This document shows positions 8,208 to 15,766 of a DNA stretch of 22,500 nucleotides, piece by piece. A program made the translations under genes and the position numbers. This stretch comes from Bacteroidales bacterium (lineage in GTDB: Bacteria; Bacteroidota; Bacteroidia; Bacteroidales; JAADJA01). Within the stretch, counting starts at the first letter, position 1. Every line of letters begins with the position of its first letter. The DNA lies in assembly GCA_021107975.1 (NCBI GenBank), contig JAIORT010000585.1, positions 1-22,500 of the forward strand, in the 5' to 3' direction. Under the pieces are notes generated by a model. The model saw only the letters and a program-made list of their open reading frames with translations. It searched no databases and was not told the origin of the DNA.

Positions 8208-8891
8208 ATGTCTCCATACATTCTTCCCTTATCCGAATCTTTTAAAGCCAACGCCAACGAAGAGATTGCCAAACCTATGGCAAAATACATGAAAGGGCTT
8301 TTCGATTATTATGGGATCAAAACACCCATAAGAAGGACGCTTGGTAAAGAATTTCATAAAAAATATGGTTATCCTGAAGCTGAAGATTTAGAAAAGATAG
8401 TAAAAGAATGTTGGAATTTACCTCAACGGGAATACCAGTATTTTGCTATGGAATTACTCGTAAAATTGGCGAAACAGGCAGAGAGAGATCGTATTGAACT
8501 TTACCGGTATTTGATTGAAAACAAATCGTGGTGGGATACCGTGGATTTAATCGCTACTAAACTTGTTGGCGTACATTTTATAAAATACTCTGAACTCATC
8601 AAACCGGTAACGAAAAAATGGATGGATTCGGGTAATATGTGGTTACAGCGTACCTCCATTTTGTTCCAACTGCCTTATAAAAAAGAAACCGATCTTAATC
8701 TTTTAACAAAGTATATCCGGCAATTACAAGGTTCTAAGGAGTTTTTTATAAACAAAGCCATTGGCTGGATTTTAAGGGAATATTCAAAAACCGATTCAAA
8801 ATGGGTTATTGAATATGTAAATAATAACCAACTGGCTCCTTTAAGTAAAAGGGAAGCATTGAAATGGCTGGAAAGAAAAAAATTAAAATAA
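8208..8891 (+). CDS. AlkD-like DNA alkylation-repeat glycosylase
   Basis: The 227-residue all-helical product belongs to the DNA alkylation repeat (HEAT-like) family. Family members such as Bacillus cereus AlkD remove N3- and N7-alkylated purines by base excision without flipping the base. W109 and D113 lie in the SWWDTVD motif, R148 in WLQRT and W187 in AIGWILREY. These match the active-site tryptophans, aspartate and arginine of AlkD even in numbering, so activity is likely. Length is normal for the family. The ATG follows a heptamer repeat rather than a Shine-Dalgarno site, as is usual in this phylum. The gene has its own promoter at 8092-8123. gldH follows 94 bases downstream with no obvious functional link. 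A cytosolic DNA-repair role is well supported; substrate range is not. Confidence 0.9.
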   Translation: MSPYILPLSESFKANANEEIAKPMAKYMKGLFDYYGIKTPIRRTLGKEFHKKYGYPEAEDLEKIVKECWNLPQREYQYFAMELLVKLAKQAERDRIELYRYLIENKSWWDTVDLIATKLVGVHFIKYSELIKPVTKKWMDSGNMWLQRTSILFQLPYKKETDLNLLTKYIRQLQGSKEFFINKAIGWILREYSKTDSKWVIEYVNNNQLAPLSKREALKWLERKKLK

Positions 8892-8896
8892 CTATG

Positions 8897-8913
8897 AAAC
8901 ACTCGTGTTTTTT
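8897..8913 (+). terminator. Weak hairpin plus T-run after the AlkD-like gene
   Basis: AAACAC, TC, GTGTTT followed by TTT. The stem is only 6 bp and AT-rich with a 2-base gap, so function as an intrinsic terminator is doubtful. Confidence 0.25.
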
Positions 8914-8985
8914 ATATTGAGACATGCGATAGAATGATTAAAATGTAAGTGGCAAACAGTTAACGTATTACTAAATTTTTAACAG

Positions 8986-9474
8986 GTGAAAAAAAGAAAT
9001 ACTTCAGATATTATTAAATTTTCGGGGATACTATTAATATTTTTATTCGTTATTTCCTGCACAAACAAAAAGATATTTGAACAATACCATAAATTCGATA
9101 ATCTCTCATGGAACAGGTTCAATTACCTTAAATTCGAAGTCCCTATTGAAAACACGGCTGCCGAGTACGATATTTTACTAACAGTGCGCCATCTGCCCGA
9201 TTATCCCTATCCCAACCTTGATTTTAATTTTACAGTTTTTATGCCCTCAGGCGAAATGCGCACCGCCGATTATTCTTTTAAAATAAAGGATAAAGAGGGT
9301 AAAATACTAAGTGAATGTCTCGGCGATTATTGCGATATTAAATTTCTGCTAAGGGGAGGCTTCAGGTTTTCAGAACCGGGCATTGTTAAATTTGAGATTG
9401 AAAATAAGATGACCAAGATTGAAACTCCAGGGATTATAGAGGTGGGGTTGATTATTGAAAAGTCTAAAGAGTAA
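8986..9474 (+). CDS. gldH: Gliding motility lipoprotein GldH
   Basis: The product has 162 residues from a GTG start. A lipoprotein signal peptide ends in a lipobox (FVISC), with C25 as the lipidated cysteine. The mature part shows the GldH pattern: a tryptophan-containing segment after the lipobox (NLSWNRF), then YDILLTVRHLPDYPYPNL and a central CLGDYCD segment. GldH is needed for gliding in Flavobacterium johnsoniae and is conserved in many non-gliding Bacteroidota, where its exact role is unclear. It is probably anchored in the cell envelope facing the periplasm. GTG was chosen because it gives a short basic N-terminus directly before the hydrophobic core. The gene converges on the M23 peptidase gene with 29 bases between stops. 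Its presence supports the phylum assignment and agrees with the T9SS-sorted protease in the same window. Confidence 0.85.
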   Translation: MKKRNTSDIIKFSGILLIFLFVISCTNKKIFEQYHKFDNLSWNRFNYLKFEVPIENTAAEYDILLTVRHLPDYPYPNLDFNFTVFMPSGEMRTADYSFKIKDKEGKILSECLGDYCDIKFLLRGGFRFSEPGIVKFEIENKMTKIETPGIIEVGLIIEKSKE

Positions 9475-9503
9475 TTATTTCCTTCCGTATTTATTAATTG
9501 TTA

Positions 9504-11234
9504 TTAATAAAATAATTTGATAGTATAACAATTAACATTATTGTTATTATCCGTAACCGTTAGTTCAAATATATTTTCACCTTTTTGAAACCTTTCGTCG
9601 AATGTGTATATAAGCAAGTCATTTTTTTCATCATACTCCATAAGTATCCATTTGCCATTTAATGTTCCCCTGTAAGAATTAATTCCTGACAATTCATCAG
9701 AAATTTTTATTCTGATTGTATTCTGTTTTGCAATATTCTTATTATTTGAAATATTTAAAGGAATAATTTCAGGAGGTATTGTATCTGTTAAAATACAATA
9801 TTCTCCAAATTCTCTTATCCTTGTTTTAATGTATCCGTCTTCCCATTCACCGCCAACCGAAGTAAATTCATTATTGTTATCAATCTTTGCAATCAAAGCC
9901 TTGTCTTGTAACTCTGCCGGTAATGTGTCGGGTTTAATCAATAAAATACACCATGTTTGTAATGGAACAAAATCATAATGTAACTGATGAACTTTCGAAA
10001 ATGAATTATTAAGAGCCGATAAAACCTTATAATCGAAATATAGAGTATCATAAATAGCTTTACCCGGAACTTCAAAAATTAAATCGTCGGTTCTGAAAAT
10101 ATTATTTGTTGTATAACTTAACAATTTGCCTGTTTTTTCCTTTTGTTCAGTGTTACTAATTATTTTTTCAACAGGCATCAGGCTTTTAACATAAAATAAT
10201 AGAGTTGATACATTGCCAGCCAGGTCTGAAATAAAATAAGTTACCTTATGCACATTGTTATCATTAAAATCAATAATGCCTCTGTTAATGGCTATTTTAT
10301 AAATACTCAAGTGGTTATTTGGCTGAATGAATGATTTTTGAACCATGCGTTTTTTCAATTTATACTCTTTATAATCAATAAGGCTGTTTAAATACCTTGT
10401 TTCGGCAAACGAAAATATTTCTAAATCATGTGCATATATCACGTTTGAATCAACCAATAATTCGATAGAGTAAACACCGTTTTTATTCTTACCCTTGTTA
10501 AAAGGATCATAAGTATTAACACCAAAGTAAACCTTGCCAGAAACCAGTATAGTATCGTTATTGTTAAGCGTATAATACGAACCATTCCACTTTGTAAAAA
10601 ACTCAGATGCTTTGTTTTTATGATTAATAAGGGCATCGGGAGATGCAGGATAAACTTTTAGCAGGTTTATTTTTGGCTTTATTTTGTCTTTAACCTCAAA
10701 TCCGAATAGTAACGGATTAATTGGTTTTTGAGTAGCTTCGTTACGAATTTCAAAATGCAAATGCGGTCCGCCTGATCTGCCGGTGTTACCCGCAAAAGCA
10801 ATTATCTCACCTTTTTTTACTATAAGGAAATCCTTTTCCGGATACAGGTCTAAGGTGAATGATTCACGATTATATTGTTCGTTTGTTACATATTCATTAA
10901 TAGAATTATTATACTTCTGCAGGTGGGCATATACCGAAACATATCCATTGGGATGTGTAATATAAAGGGCTTTGCCATAACCGCCCGATGTAATTTTAAT
11001 ACGCGAAACATAACCGTTGGCAATAGCATATACTTTAAATCCTTCTACTTCTTCCGTTTTAATATCTATACCCGAATGAAAATGATCGGACCTCAATTCC
11101 CCAAATGTTCCTGATAACTTTAAAGGAGTATAAAGAGGAGAAATGAAATAATCCTGAGGATATTTCTCCTGTGAAAAAATATTTTGTGTAACCAAAATAA
11201 AAAAAAAGAGTTTTACTATTATAGTTTTATACAT
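9504..11234 (-). CDS. Secreted M23 family metallopeptidase (LytM domain)
   Basis: The 576-residue protein has a signal peptide (residues 1-21, cleaved near IFSQ) followed by a LytM/peptidase M23 domain at about 40-180. Predicted zinc ligands are H53 and D57 (HSGID) and H160 (GPHLHFE); H104 (YAHL) and H158 are the usual catalytic histidines. All are present, so the enzyme should be active, most likely as a peptidoglycan endopeptidase in the periplasm. The other 400 residues are beta-rich and end in an Ig-like domain at about 475-576. The ATG at 11234 is preferred because it begins the signal peptide; an in-frame ATG at 11264 would add ten polar residues before it. The gene is divergent from the kinase-regulator pair. 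The natural substrate and the role of the long C-terminal region are unknown. Confidence 0.85.
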   Translation of the reverse strand: MYKTIIVKLFFFILVTQNIFSQEKYPQDYFISPLYTPLKLSGTFGELRSDHFHSGIDIKTEEVEGFKVYAIANGYVSRIKITSGGYGKALYITHPNGYVSVYAHLQKYNNSINEYVTNEQYNRESFTLDLYPEKDFLIVKKGEIIAFAGNTGRSGGPHLHFEIRNEATQKPINPLLFGFEVKDKIKPKINLLKVYPASPDALINHKNKASEFFTKWNGSYYTLNNNDTILVSGKVYFGVNTYDPFNKGKNKNGVYSIELLVDSNVIYAHDLEIFSFAETRYLNSLIDYKEYKLKKRMVQKSFIQPNNHLSIYKIAINRGIIDFNDNNVHKVTYFISDLAGNVSTLLFYVKSLMPVEKIISNTEQKEKTGKLLSYTTNNIFRTDDLIFEVPGKAIYDTLYFDYKVLSALNNSFSKVHQLHYDFVPLQTWCILLIKPDTLPAELQDKALIAKIDNNNEFTSVGGEWEDGYIKTRIREFGEYCILTDTIPPEIIPLNISNNKNIAKQNTIRIKISDELSGINSYRGTLNGKWILMEYDEKNDLLIYTFDERFQKGENIFELTVTDNNNNVNCYTIKLFY

Positions 11235-11344
11235 ATAAAAGTATCTTTGATGTTTTGAATGCAATTATAATAAAATCTTTTTTATAATTCATTTTTTTTT
11301 AAAATAACATGATTCAATAAAATTATTTTATTTCAAACCTTTTG

Positions 11345-11368
11345 TTATTAATATTTGTCTATTAATAA
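11345..11368. promoter_or_regulatory. 9-bp inverted repeat upstream of the kinase gene
   Basis: TTATTAATA, loop TTTGTC, TATTAATAA: exact arms in the 190-base region between the divergent M23 and kinase genes, ending 56 bases before the GTG start. A second AT-only palindrome (AATAAAAT-T-ATTTTATT) lies at 11316-11332. They could be operators or a terminator, but in DNA this AT-rich chance is a real alternative. Confidence 0.3.
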
Positions 11369-11424
11369 TAAAAGCGGTTCAATTTTTTACAATCTATACG
11401 TTATATATTAATTTATAAAGAAAA

Positions 11425-12750
11425 GTGGAAAAATTAGATATATCAGTATTATTTGTTGAAGACGAACATCTTTTACGGGCAATATATGAAAGGATCCTTA
11501 ACAAGTTAGTCACCAAGCTTTATATTGCTGAAAATGGCAAGGAAGGTCTGGAACTTTACAGAAAGCATCACCCTGATTTAATCATAACCGACATAATGAT
11601 GCCTGTTATGGATGGATTAGAAATGATTGAGGAAATAAGAAAGAAGGATAATAATGTCAGGTTGGTTATTTTATCGGCTTATGGCGAAACCGAATATTTT
11701 ATAGATGCCATAAAAATAGGCGTAAATAATTTTCTTTTAAAGCCGGTTGAAACAAAAAAACTAATATTACACGTTGAAGAACTTGCAAAGGGTATATTGT
11801 TGGAGCGGGAAGTTAAAGACCAGGAACGGAAAAGAAAAAAAGCTGAAGAAAATCTTAAAGAGCTTAACGAAGAACTTGAAAAAAGGATAGAAGAACGCAC
11901 AATAGATTTAAAATGGGAAATAAAAGAACGGATACAGGCTGAAAATGAATTAAAGGAGCTAAATTTAACACTTGAAAACAGAGTTAAAGAAGAATTAAAA
12001 AAACGCCAGGAACAACAACGATTTCTGATTCAGAAATCCAAACTCGAATCAATGGGAGAATTAGCGGCAGGTATAGCGCATGAGATTAATCAGCCTCTTG
12101 GCGGGATTTCCATGGGATTGGACAATATACTATTTAAACAATCGCTTAACAATATTTCGGAAGAATATTTAACGACAAAAATTAATGCACTTTTTGAAGA
12201 TATTGATAGAATCAGGCAAATTATTAATCATGTCAGAGTGTTTTCCAGAGACCAGCAAGTTGCCGTTTCAGAGGTTGTGGATATAAATGATGTTATACAC
12301 GACGCTTTATCAATGGTTAGCAAGCAATATAATAACTATAATATAAAAATAAATTTAAACCTTGATAAAAAAAATTGTCAAACGATAGGAAATAAATACA
12401 GGATTGAACAAGTAGTTTTAAACTTACTTTCTAATGCTAAATATGCAGTTGAAGAAAAGCAAAAAAAACAAAACAACGAAGATTACATAAAAACAATAAC
12501 TATCAACAGTTTTATTGAAAACAATAATATAATATTTGAAATTAAAGACAATGGTATTGGAATTTCACAAAAACATATGGACAATATCTTTGATCCCTTT
12601 TTCACAACAAAAGATGTTAAAGATGGGACAGGATTAGGGCTTTCAATAACTTACGGAATTGTGAATGAAATGAAAGGACAAATAAGTGTTGAAAGCAAGA
12701 CGAATAAATTCACAAAAATAAAAATTTCATTACCAAGATATAACGAATAA
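11425..12750 (+). CDS. Receiver-histidine kinase hybrid (REC, coiled coil, HisKA, HATPase)
   Basis: The 441-residue cytosolic protein has an unusual order: a response-regulator receiver domain first (residues 5-120), then a charged coiled coil (about 125-205), then a kinase core. In the receiver the acidic pair is E12/D13, the phosphoacceptor D56 (ITDIMMP), the switch residue S84 and the conserved lysine K106. In the kinase the phosphoacceptor is H219 (AHEINQP), the N-box is around N333/N337, G1 is DNGIGI (375-380) and G2 is GTGLGLS (401-407). All catalytic motifs are intact. No transmembrane segment or sensor domain is visible, so input probably comes through phosphorylation of D56 by another kinase or through the coiled coil. 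The sigma54-type regulator starts 32 bases downstream and is the likely phosphotransfer partner. A GTG start is used. Confidence 0.88.
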   Translation: MEKLDISVLFVEDEHLLRAIYERILNKLVTKLYIAENGKEGLELYRKHHPDLIITDIMMPVMDGLEMIEEIRKKDNNVRLVILSAYGETEYFIDAIKIGVNNFLLKPVETKKLILHVEELAKGILLEREVKDQERKRKKAEENLKELNEELEKRIEERTIDLKWEIKERIQAENELKELNLTLENRVKEELKKRQEQQRFLIQKSKLESMGELAAGIAHEINQPLGGISMGLDNILFKQSLNNISEEYLTTKINALFEDIDRIRQIINHVRVFSRDQQVAVSEVVDINDVIHDALSMVSKQYNNYNIKINLNLDKKNCQTIGNKYRIEQVVLNLLSNAKYAVEEKQKKQNNEDYIKTITINSFIENNNIIFEIKDNGIGISQKHMDNIFDPFFTTKDVKDGTGLGLSITYGIVNEMKGQISVESKTNKFTKIKISLPRYNE

Positions 12751-12782
12751 TACATTTTTGATTTAAAACAAATTGCACTTTT

Positions 12783-14156
12783 ATGGAAAAGGTTAGAATT
12801 CTTGTAGTGGATGATGAAAAAAGAGTTCGTGACGAAATTGCCGAATTCTTGACAAGGAATAAATTTAAAGTTTTTAAAGCCGGATTGCCTTCAGAAGCTT
12901 TCAACATACTTGGCACAAATGAAATTGATATAGTTATTCTGGATATTAGGCTGCCTGAAATGGACGGACTTACGGTGTTAAAAAAAATAAAAGAATCACA
13001 ACCTGGTTTAGAAGTGATAATGATTTCGGGACATGGCGATATGAATAGTGTGCTTGAAGCCATGAGAAACGGCGCTGCAGATTTTTTCCCGAAACCCTTT
13101 AGGCTGATGGATATAAACATGGCTATACAAAGGACTACGAGATATATTAATCTGAATAGTAAGTATAAAGAATTAGAAAAAAATTTTTCCCTTATCTCAA
13201 ACGAAATTCAAAAGCAAATCGGGCATAAGCTTATCGGGAAGAGCAAAGCAATGAAATCGGTTATAAGCATGATGTCGAAAGTTTCAAGTGTGGATAATAC
13301 AACAGTGCTTATTACAGGCGAAAGCGGCACAGGAAAGGAGTTGGTTGCCCGTGGATTGCACTTAATGAGTAAGAGAAATAAACAGTATTTTCATTCGGTG
13401 AACTGCTCGGCTATCACAGAAACTCTTTTTGAAAGTGAATTTTTCGGTCATAAAAAAGGTTCTTTTACAGGGGCTATCGAAAATAAAGCAGGCTGGTTCG
13501 AGGTTGCCAATCATGGAACTTTATTCATGGATGAAATCGGTGATATGCCGCTTAGTCAACAGGCTAAGGTGCTAAGAGCTTTGGAAGAAAGAAAAGTATC
13601 GAGGGTTGGGGCACACGATAAAATTAATGTGGATGTACGGGTGATAGCTGCTTCTAACCAGGAACTTGAAAAAATGAGCTATGAAAAAAAATTCAGACTC
13701 GATCTGTATCACAGAATCAGTTCATTCATTATTCATTTGCCTCCACTCAGAGAACGAAAAGAAGACATCCCGTTATTACTAAATTACTTTATTGATCATT
13801 ATTCTAAAAAACTATGTAAACCAATTAAAAAGGTTGACCCGCTAATTGCCAAAGAGCTTGTTAAATATCCTTTCCCGGGAAATGTACGTGAAATACGAAA
13901 CATGGTTGAAAGAGGAATAATAATTAGTGAAAATGACATTTTAAAACTTGATGATTTTCAAATTGGAAAATCTTATATTTTCGATAACATTGATAATATT
14001 CAGGAAAGTGAAGATATCTGGGATTTGGAAGTTTCAGAAAAAAAATTGATAAAAAAAGCTTTAGAACAAAGCAATAACAATAAATCTAAAGCTGCTGAGT
14101 TATTGAATATTTCATGGCAATCTTTAGACAGGAGAATGAAAAAATTTGATTTATAA
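12783..14156 (+). CDS. NtrC-family sigma54-dependent response regulator
   Basis: The 457-residue protein has three domains. The receiver (4-118) carries acidic residues D10/D11, phosphoacceptor D54 (VILDIRLPEMDG) and K104. The AAA+ sigma54-interaction domain (about 148-375) has Walker A GESGTGKE (179-186), the sigma54-contacting loop as GSFTGA (226-231, a natural variant of GAFTGA), Walker B FMDE (248-251) and the R-finger region around FRLDLYHRI (304-312). The Fis-type helix-turn-helix is at about 422-457 (NNNKSKAAELLNISWQSLDRR). The protein should activate sigma54-RNA polymerase when phosphorylated, most likely by the kinase encoded just upstream. The pair is probably one transcript. Targets are unknown; I found no convincing GG-N10-GC promoter in the window. 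Confidence 0.93.
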   Translation: MEKVRILVVDDEKRVRDEIAEFLTRNKFKVFKAGLPSEAFNILGTNEIDIVILDIRLPEMDGLTVLKKIKESQPGLEVIMISGHGDMNSVLEAMRNGAADFFPKPFRLMDINMAIQRTTRYINLNSKYKELEKNFSLISNEIQKQIGHKLIGKSKAMKSVISMMSKVSSVDNTTVLITGESGTGKELVARGLHLMSKRNKQYFHSVNCSAITETLFESEFFGHKKGSFTGAIENKAGWFEVANHGTLFMDEIGDMPLSQQAKVLRALEERKVSRVGAHDKINVDVRVIAASNQELEKMSYEKKFRLDLYHRISSFIIHLPPLRERKEDIPLLLNYFIDHYSKKLCKPIKKVDPLIAKELVKYPFPGNVREIRNMVERGIIISENDILKLDDFQIGKSYIFDNIDNIQESEDIWDLEVSEKKLIKKALEQSNNNKSKAAELLNISWQSLDRRMKKFDL

Positions 14157-14197
14157 ATATATATATATTTATTTTACACTTTCTTAACAACCATTAT

Positions 14198-14222
14198 TTG
14201 GTAAAACTTATTTATTTACCAA
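14198..14222. promoter_or_regulatory. 8-bp inverted repeat directly before the barrel gene start
   Basis: TTGGTAAA (14198-14205), a 9-base loop, and TTTACCAA (14215-14222), ending four bases before the ATG at 14227. As DNA it could be an operator; as RNA it would place a hairpin over the ribosome-loading region. It lies directly after the sigma54-activator gene, but it lacks the GG/GC spacing of a sigma54 promoter. Confidence 0.4.
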
Positions 14223-14226
14223 TATT

Positions 14227-15063
14227 ATGTACAGTATATTAAAACATATTATTTTTTTCATATTGGTTTGGCCTGCCTTTGCATTTTCACAAATTAACTC
14301 CATTGATGATAGTTTTTCGAAAGATTATTTTGGGATTAGCTTTAATACAGGAATAACATCTTTTTTCGGAGATATTGATGAAGGTCCGGCTAAAGGCGAT
14401 GTTTTTAATAATAACTATACATTCGGGGTTTCCGGTTATAAAAATTTTGGTTCATTATTCATACTTGGCGGTCAAATTTTAACCGGTAAATTAAGTGGTG
14501 AAAAAAAAAGAGGGAATAATGGTAATGTTTTTAATCGATATTTTAAAGCTAATTATATTGAATACAGTTTAAAAACAGAGTATAACCTCATTGCCTTCTT
14601 TAGTAATAGAGTAAATAGAAAATTTTGTCTTTATGCAAATGTTGGAATAGGACTGATTGATTTTAAGACAAGGCTATATGACGGATTTACCGACACTATA
14701 GTAAAGTCATTTGGTTACGATGGCCAAAAATCAACAACTGAATTAGTTATCCCTATCGGAATCAGAGCTGTTTATAATATTAATAAACGGTCAGCAATTA
14801 GCGTGCAAACTTCATCGAGAAGGGTCGATACGGATAAATTAGATGCAATGACAGGAAACGATAACAGGGATTATTTTAACTATACATCAATAGAATATAT
14901 CTATAAAATATATTCAAAGAGAAAAGAATCAAACATTGTCGGACCTTATGCCACGAAATCAAAAAAAAGATATAAAAAGCTACGACCTTCCAGTTTGAAA
15001 AAAATGAAAAGAAAATATGAAAAGGAAAAAAAGAAAAAAAGTAAATCTTATCCCGAAAAATAA
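14227..15063 (+). CDS. Probable outer-membrane beta-barrel protein with lysine-rich C-terminal tail
   Basis: The 278-residue product starts with a clear signal peptide (residues 1-21, ending AFAFSQ). Residues about 30-235 alternate polar and aromatic/hydrophobic residues in strand-length blocks (FGISFNTGITSFFGDI, YIEYSLKTEYNLIAFF, LYANVGIGLIDF), as expected for a small 8-strand outer-membrane barrel. The GISFNTGITSFFGDI start resembles PorG-like and other OmpA/OmpW-fold proteins of the phylum, but I cannot assign a family. The last 33 residues hold 15 lysines and 3 arginines and no barrel strand. Such a tail would lie in the periplasm or at the surface and might bind anionic polymers or nucleic acid (inference). 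The gene follows the regulator by 70 bases and converges with the lipid-kinase gene (19 bases between stops). Confidence 0.6.
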   Translation: MYSILKHIIFFILVWPAFAFSQINSIDDSFSKDYFGISFNTGITSFFGDIDEGPAKGDVFNNNYTFGVSGYKNFGSLFILGGQILTGKLSGEKKRGNNGNVFNRYFKANYIEYSLKTEYNLIAFFSNRVNRKFCLYANVGIGLIDFKTRLYDGFTDTIVKSFGYDGQKSTTELVIPIGIRAVYNINKRSAISVQTSSRRVDTDKLDAMTGNDNRDYFNYTSIEYIYKIYSKRKESNIVGPYATKSKKRYKKLRPSSLKKMKRKYEKEKKKKSKSYPEK

Positions 15064-15082
15064 GACTGCCTGAGATTTATCT

Positions 15083-15472
15083 TTAAGAAAAAAAATGGAC
15101 TACCCTGGGTAAGAAAACAATCAATCCGATTATTGCAGATGTAATTGCAGAAATCAACACAGCTCCCGCAGCAATATCTTTTAACATACCTGCTTTTTTT
15201 TGATTCTCCGGCGACAACAAGTCTGTTAGAAATTCAATAGACGTATTAAATAATTCCGATGATAAAACTATTCCGATGGCAAAAATCAACAGGCACCACT
15301 CAGTTAAACTGACTTTTAGTGCTACTCCCAAAAAAACAACAATAATGGTTGCTATAAGGTGAATCCAGGCGTTATGTTGTGTTTGTATCATAAAGCCAAT
15401 TCCTCTGAAGGCATATTTAAAACTAAGAAGTCTTTTTTTTACTGAAAATTTTTTATGCTTTTTATGAGTCAT
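15083..15472 (-). CDS. dgkA: DgkA-family lipid kinase (diacylglycerol/undecaprenol kinase)
   Basis: The small integral membrane protein has three hydrophobic helices, at about 34-53, 57-72 and 101-122. It carries the DgkA signature ELFNTSIE (E73, N76, E80) and KDIAAGAVL (K98, D99), which line up with the catalytic E69, N72, E76, K94 and D95 of the E. coli enzyme. Family members phosphorylate diacylglycerol or, in many bacteria, undecaprenol, using ATP at the inner-membrane surface. For a Bacteroidota enzyme the lipid substrate is not certain. The ATG at 15472 gives 129 residues, close to the family's usual length. An in-frame TTG at 15508 would add twelve basic residues and cannot be excluded. 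The gene is transcribed against both neighbours. Confidence 0.88.
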   Translation of the reverse strand: MTHKKHKKFSVKKRLLSFKYAFRGIGFMIQTQHNAWIHLIATIIVVFLGVALKVSLTEWCLLIFAIGIVLSSELFNTSIEFLTDLLSPENQKKAGMLKDIAAGAVLISAITSAIIGLIVFLPRVVHFFS

Positions 15473-15620
15473 TTTTTTGTATTTAATTTTTCTTAATTTT
15501 ATGACCAAGATAGTATTTTTTAATTTTGGATGTAATATTTAATAGTTTTTTATTTTCACAGTGTAAAAATTTGGATTGTAAAAAAAGAGATGAAACACCC
15601 ATGACAAGGCATATTTGACA

Positions 15621-15637
15621 CCTGCCGGCAGGCAGGC
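15621..15637. repeat. GC-rich palindrome CCTGCCGGCAGG with a CAGG extension
   Basis: A perfect 12-bp palindrome at 15621-15632 followed by a further CAGGC, in otherwise AT-rich intergenic DNA. The composition differs sharply from its surroundings. It resembles a dispersed repeat or protein-binding site. Confidence 0.5.
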
Positions 15638-15677
15638 ACAAGGGAATGATTAAAAGAAAATTGAAAAAATAATAAAA

Positions 15678-15720
15678 GCCACAGATTCACAGATTATATG
15701 TTTATCTGTGAATCTGTGGC
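15678..15720. repeat. Perfect 17-bp inverted repeat (stable hairpin)
   Basis: GCCACAGATTCACAGAT at 15678-15694, a 9-base loop, then its exact reverse complement at 15704-15720. It lies about 46 bases before the Omp85-like gene and has no T-run, so it is a poor terminator. Each arm contains the direct repeat CACAGATT/CACAGAT. It is likely a dispersed palindromic repeat. The remaining sequence of this 294-base gap (15473-15766) shows no gene or consensus promoter. Confidence 0.7.
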
Positions 15721-15766
15721 AATTTAAATACATGAAATTATACCCTGACGGTTTTAAAATTAGAGG

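Noticed and set aside
11242..11249. TATCTTTG on the plus strand as a promoter for the kinase gene
   Set aside because: It has no -33 element, lies about 175 bases from the kinase start and sits at the start region of the opposite-strand M23 gene; probably a chance match.
12710..13120. A 136-codon open frame on the minus strand
   Set aside because: It lies antisense to the receiver domain of the NtrC-type regulator, whose motifs are unmistakable.
12751..14226. A sigma54 promoter controlled by the local NtrC-type regulator
   Set aside because: TTGCA occurs at 12773-12777, but no GG lies 10 bases upstream of its GC. The dyad before the barrel gene also lacks the GG-N10-GC pattern.
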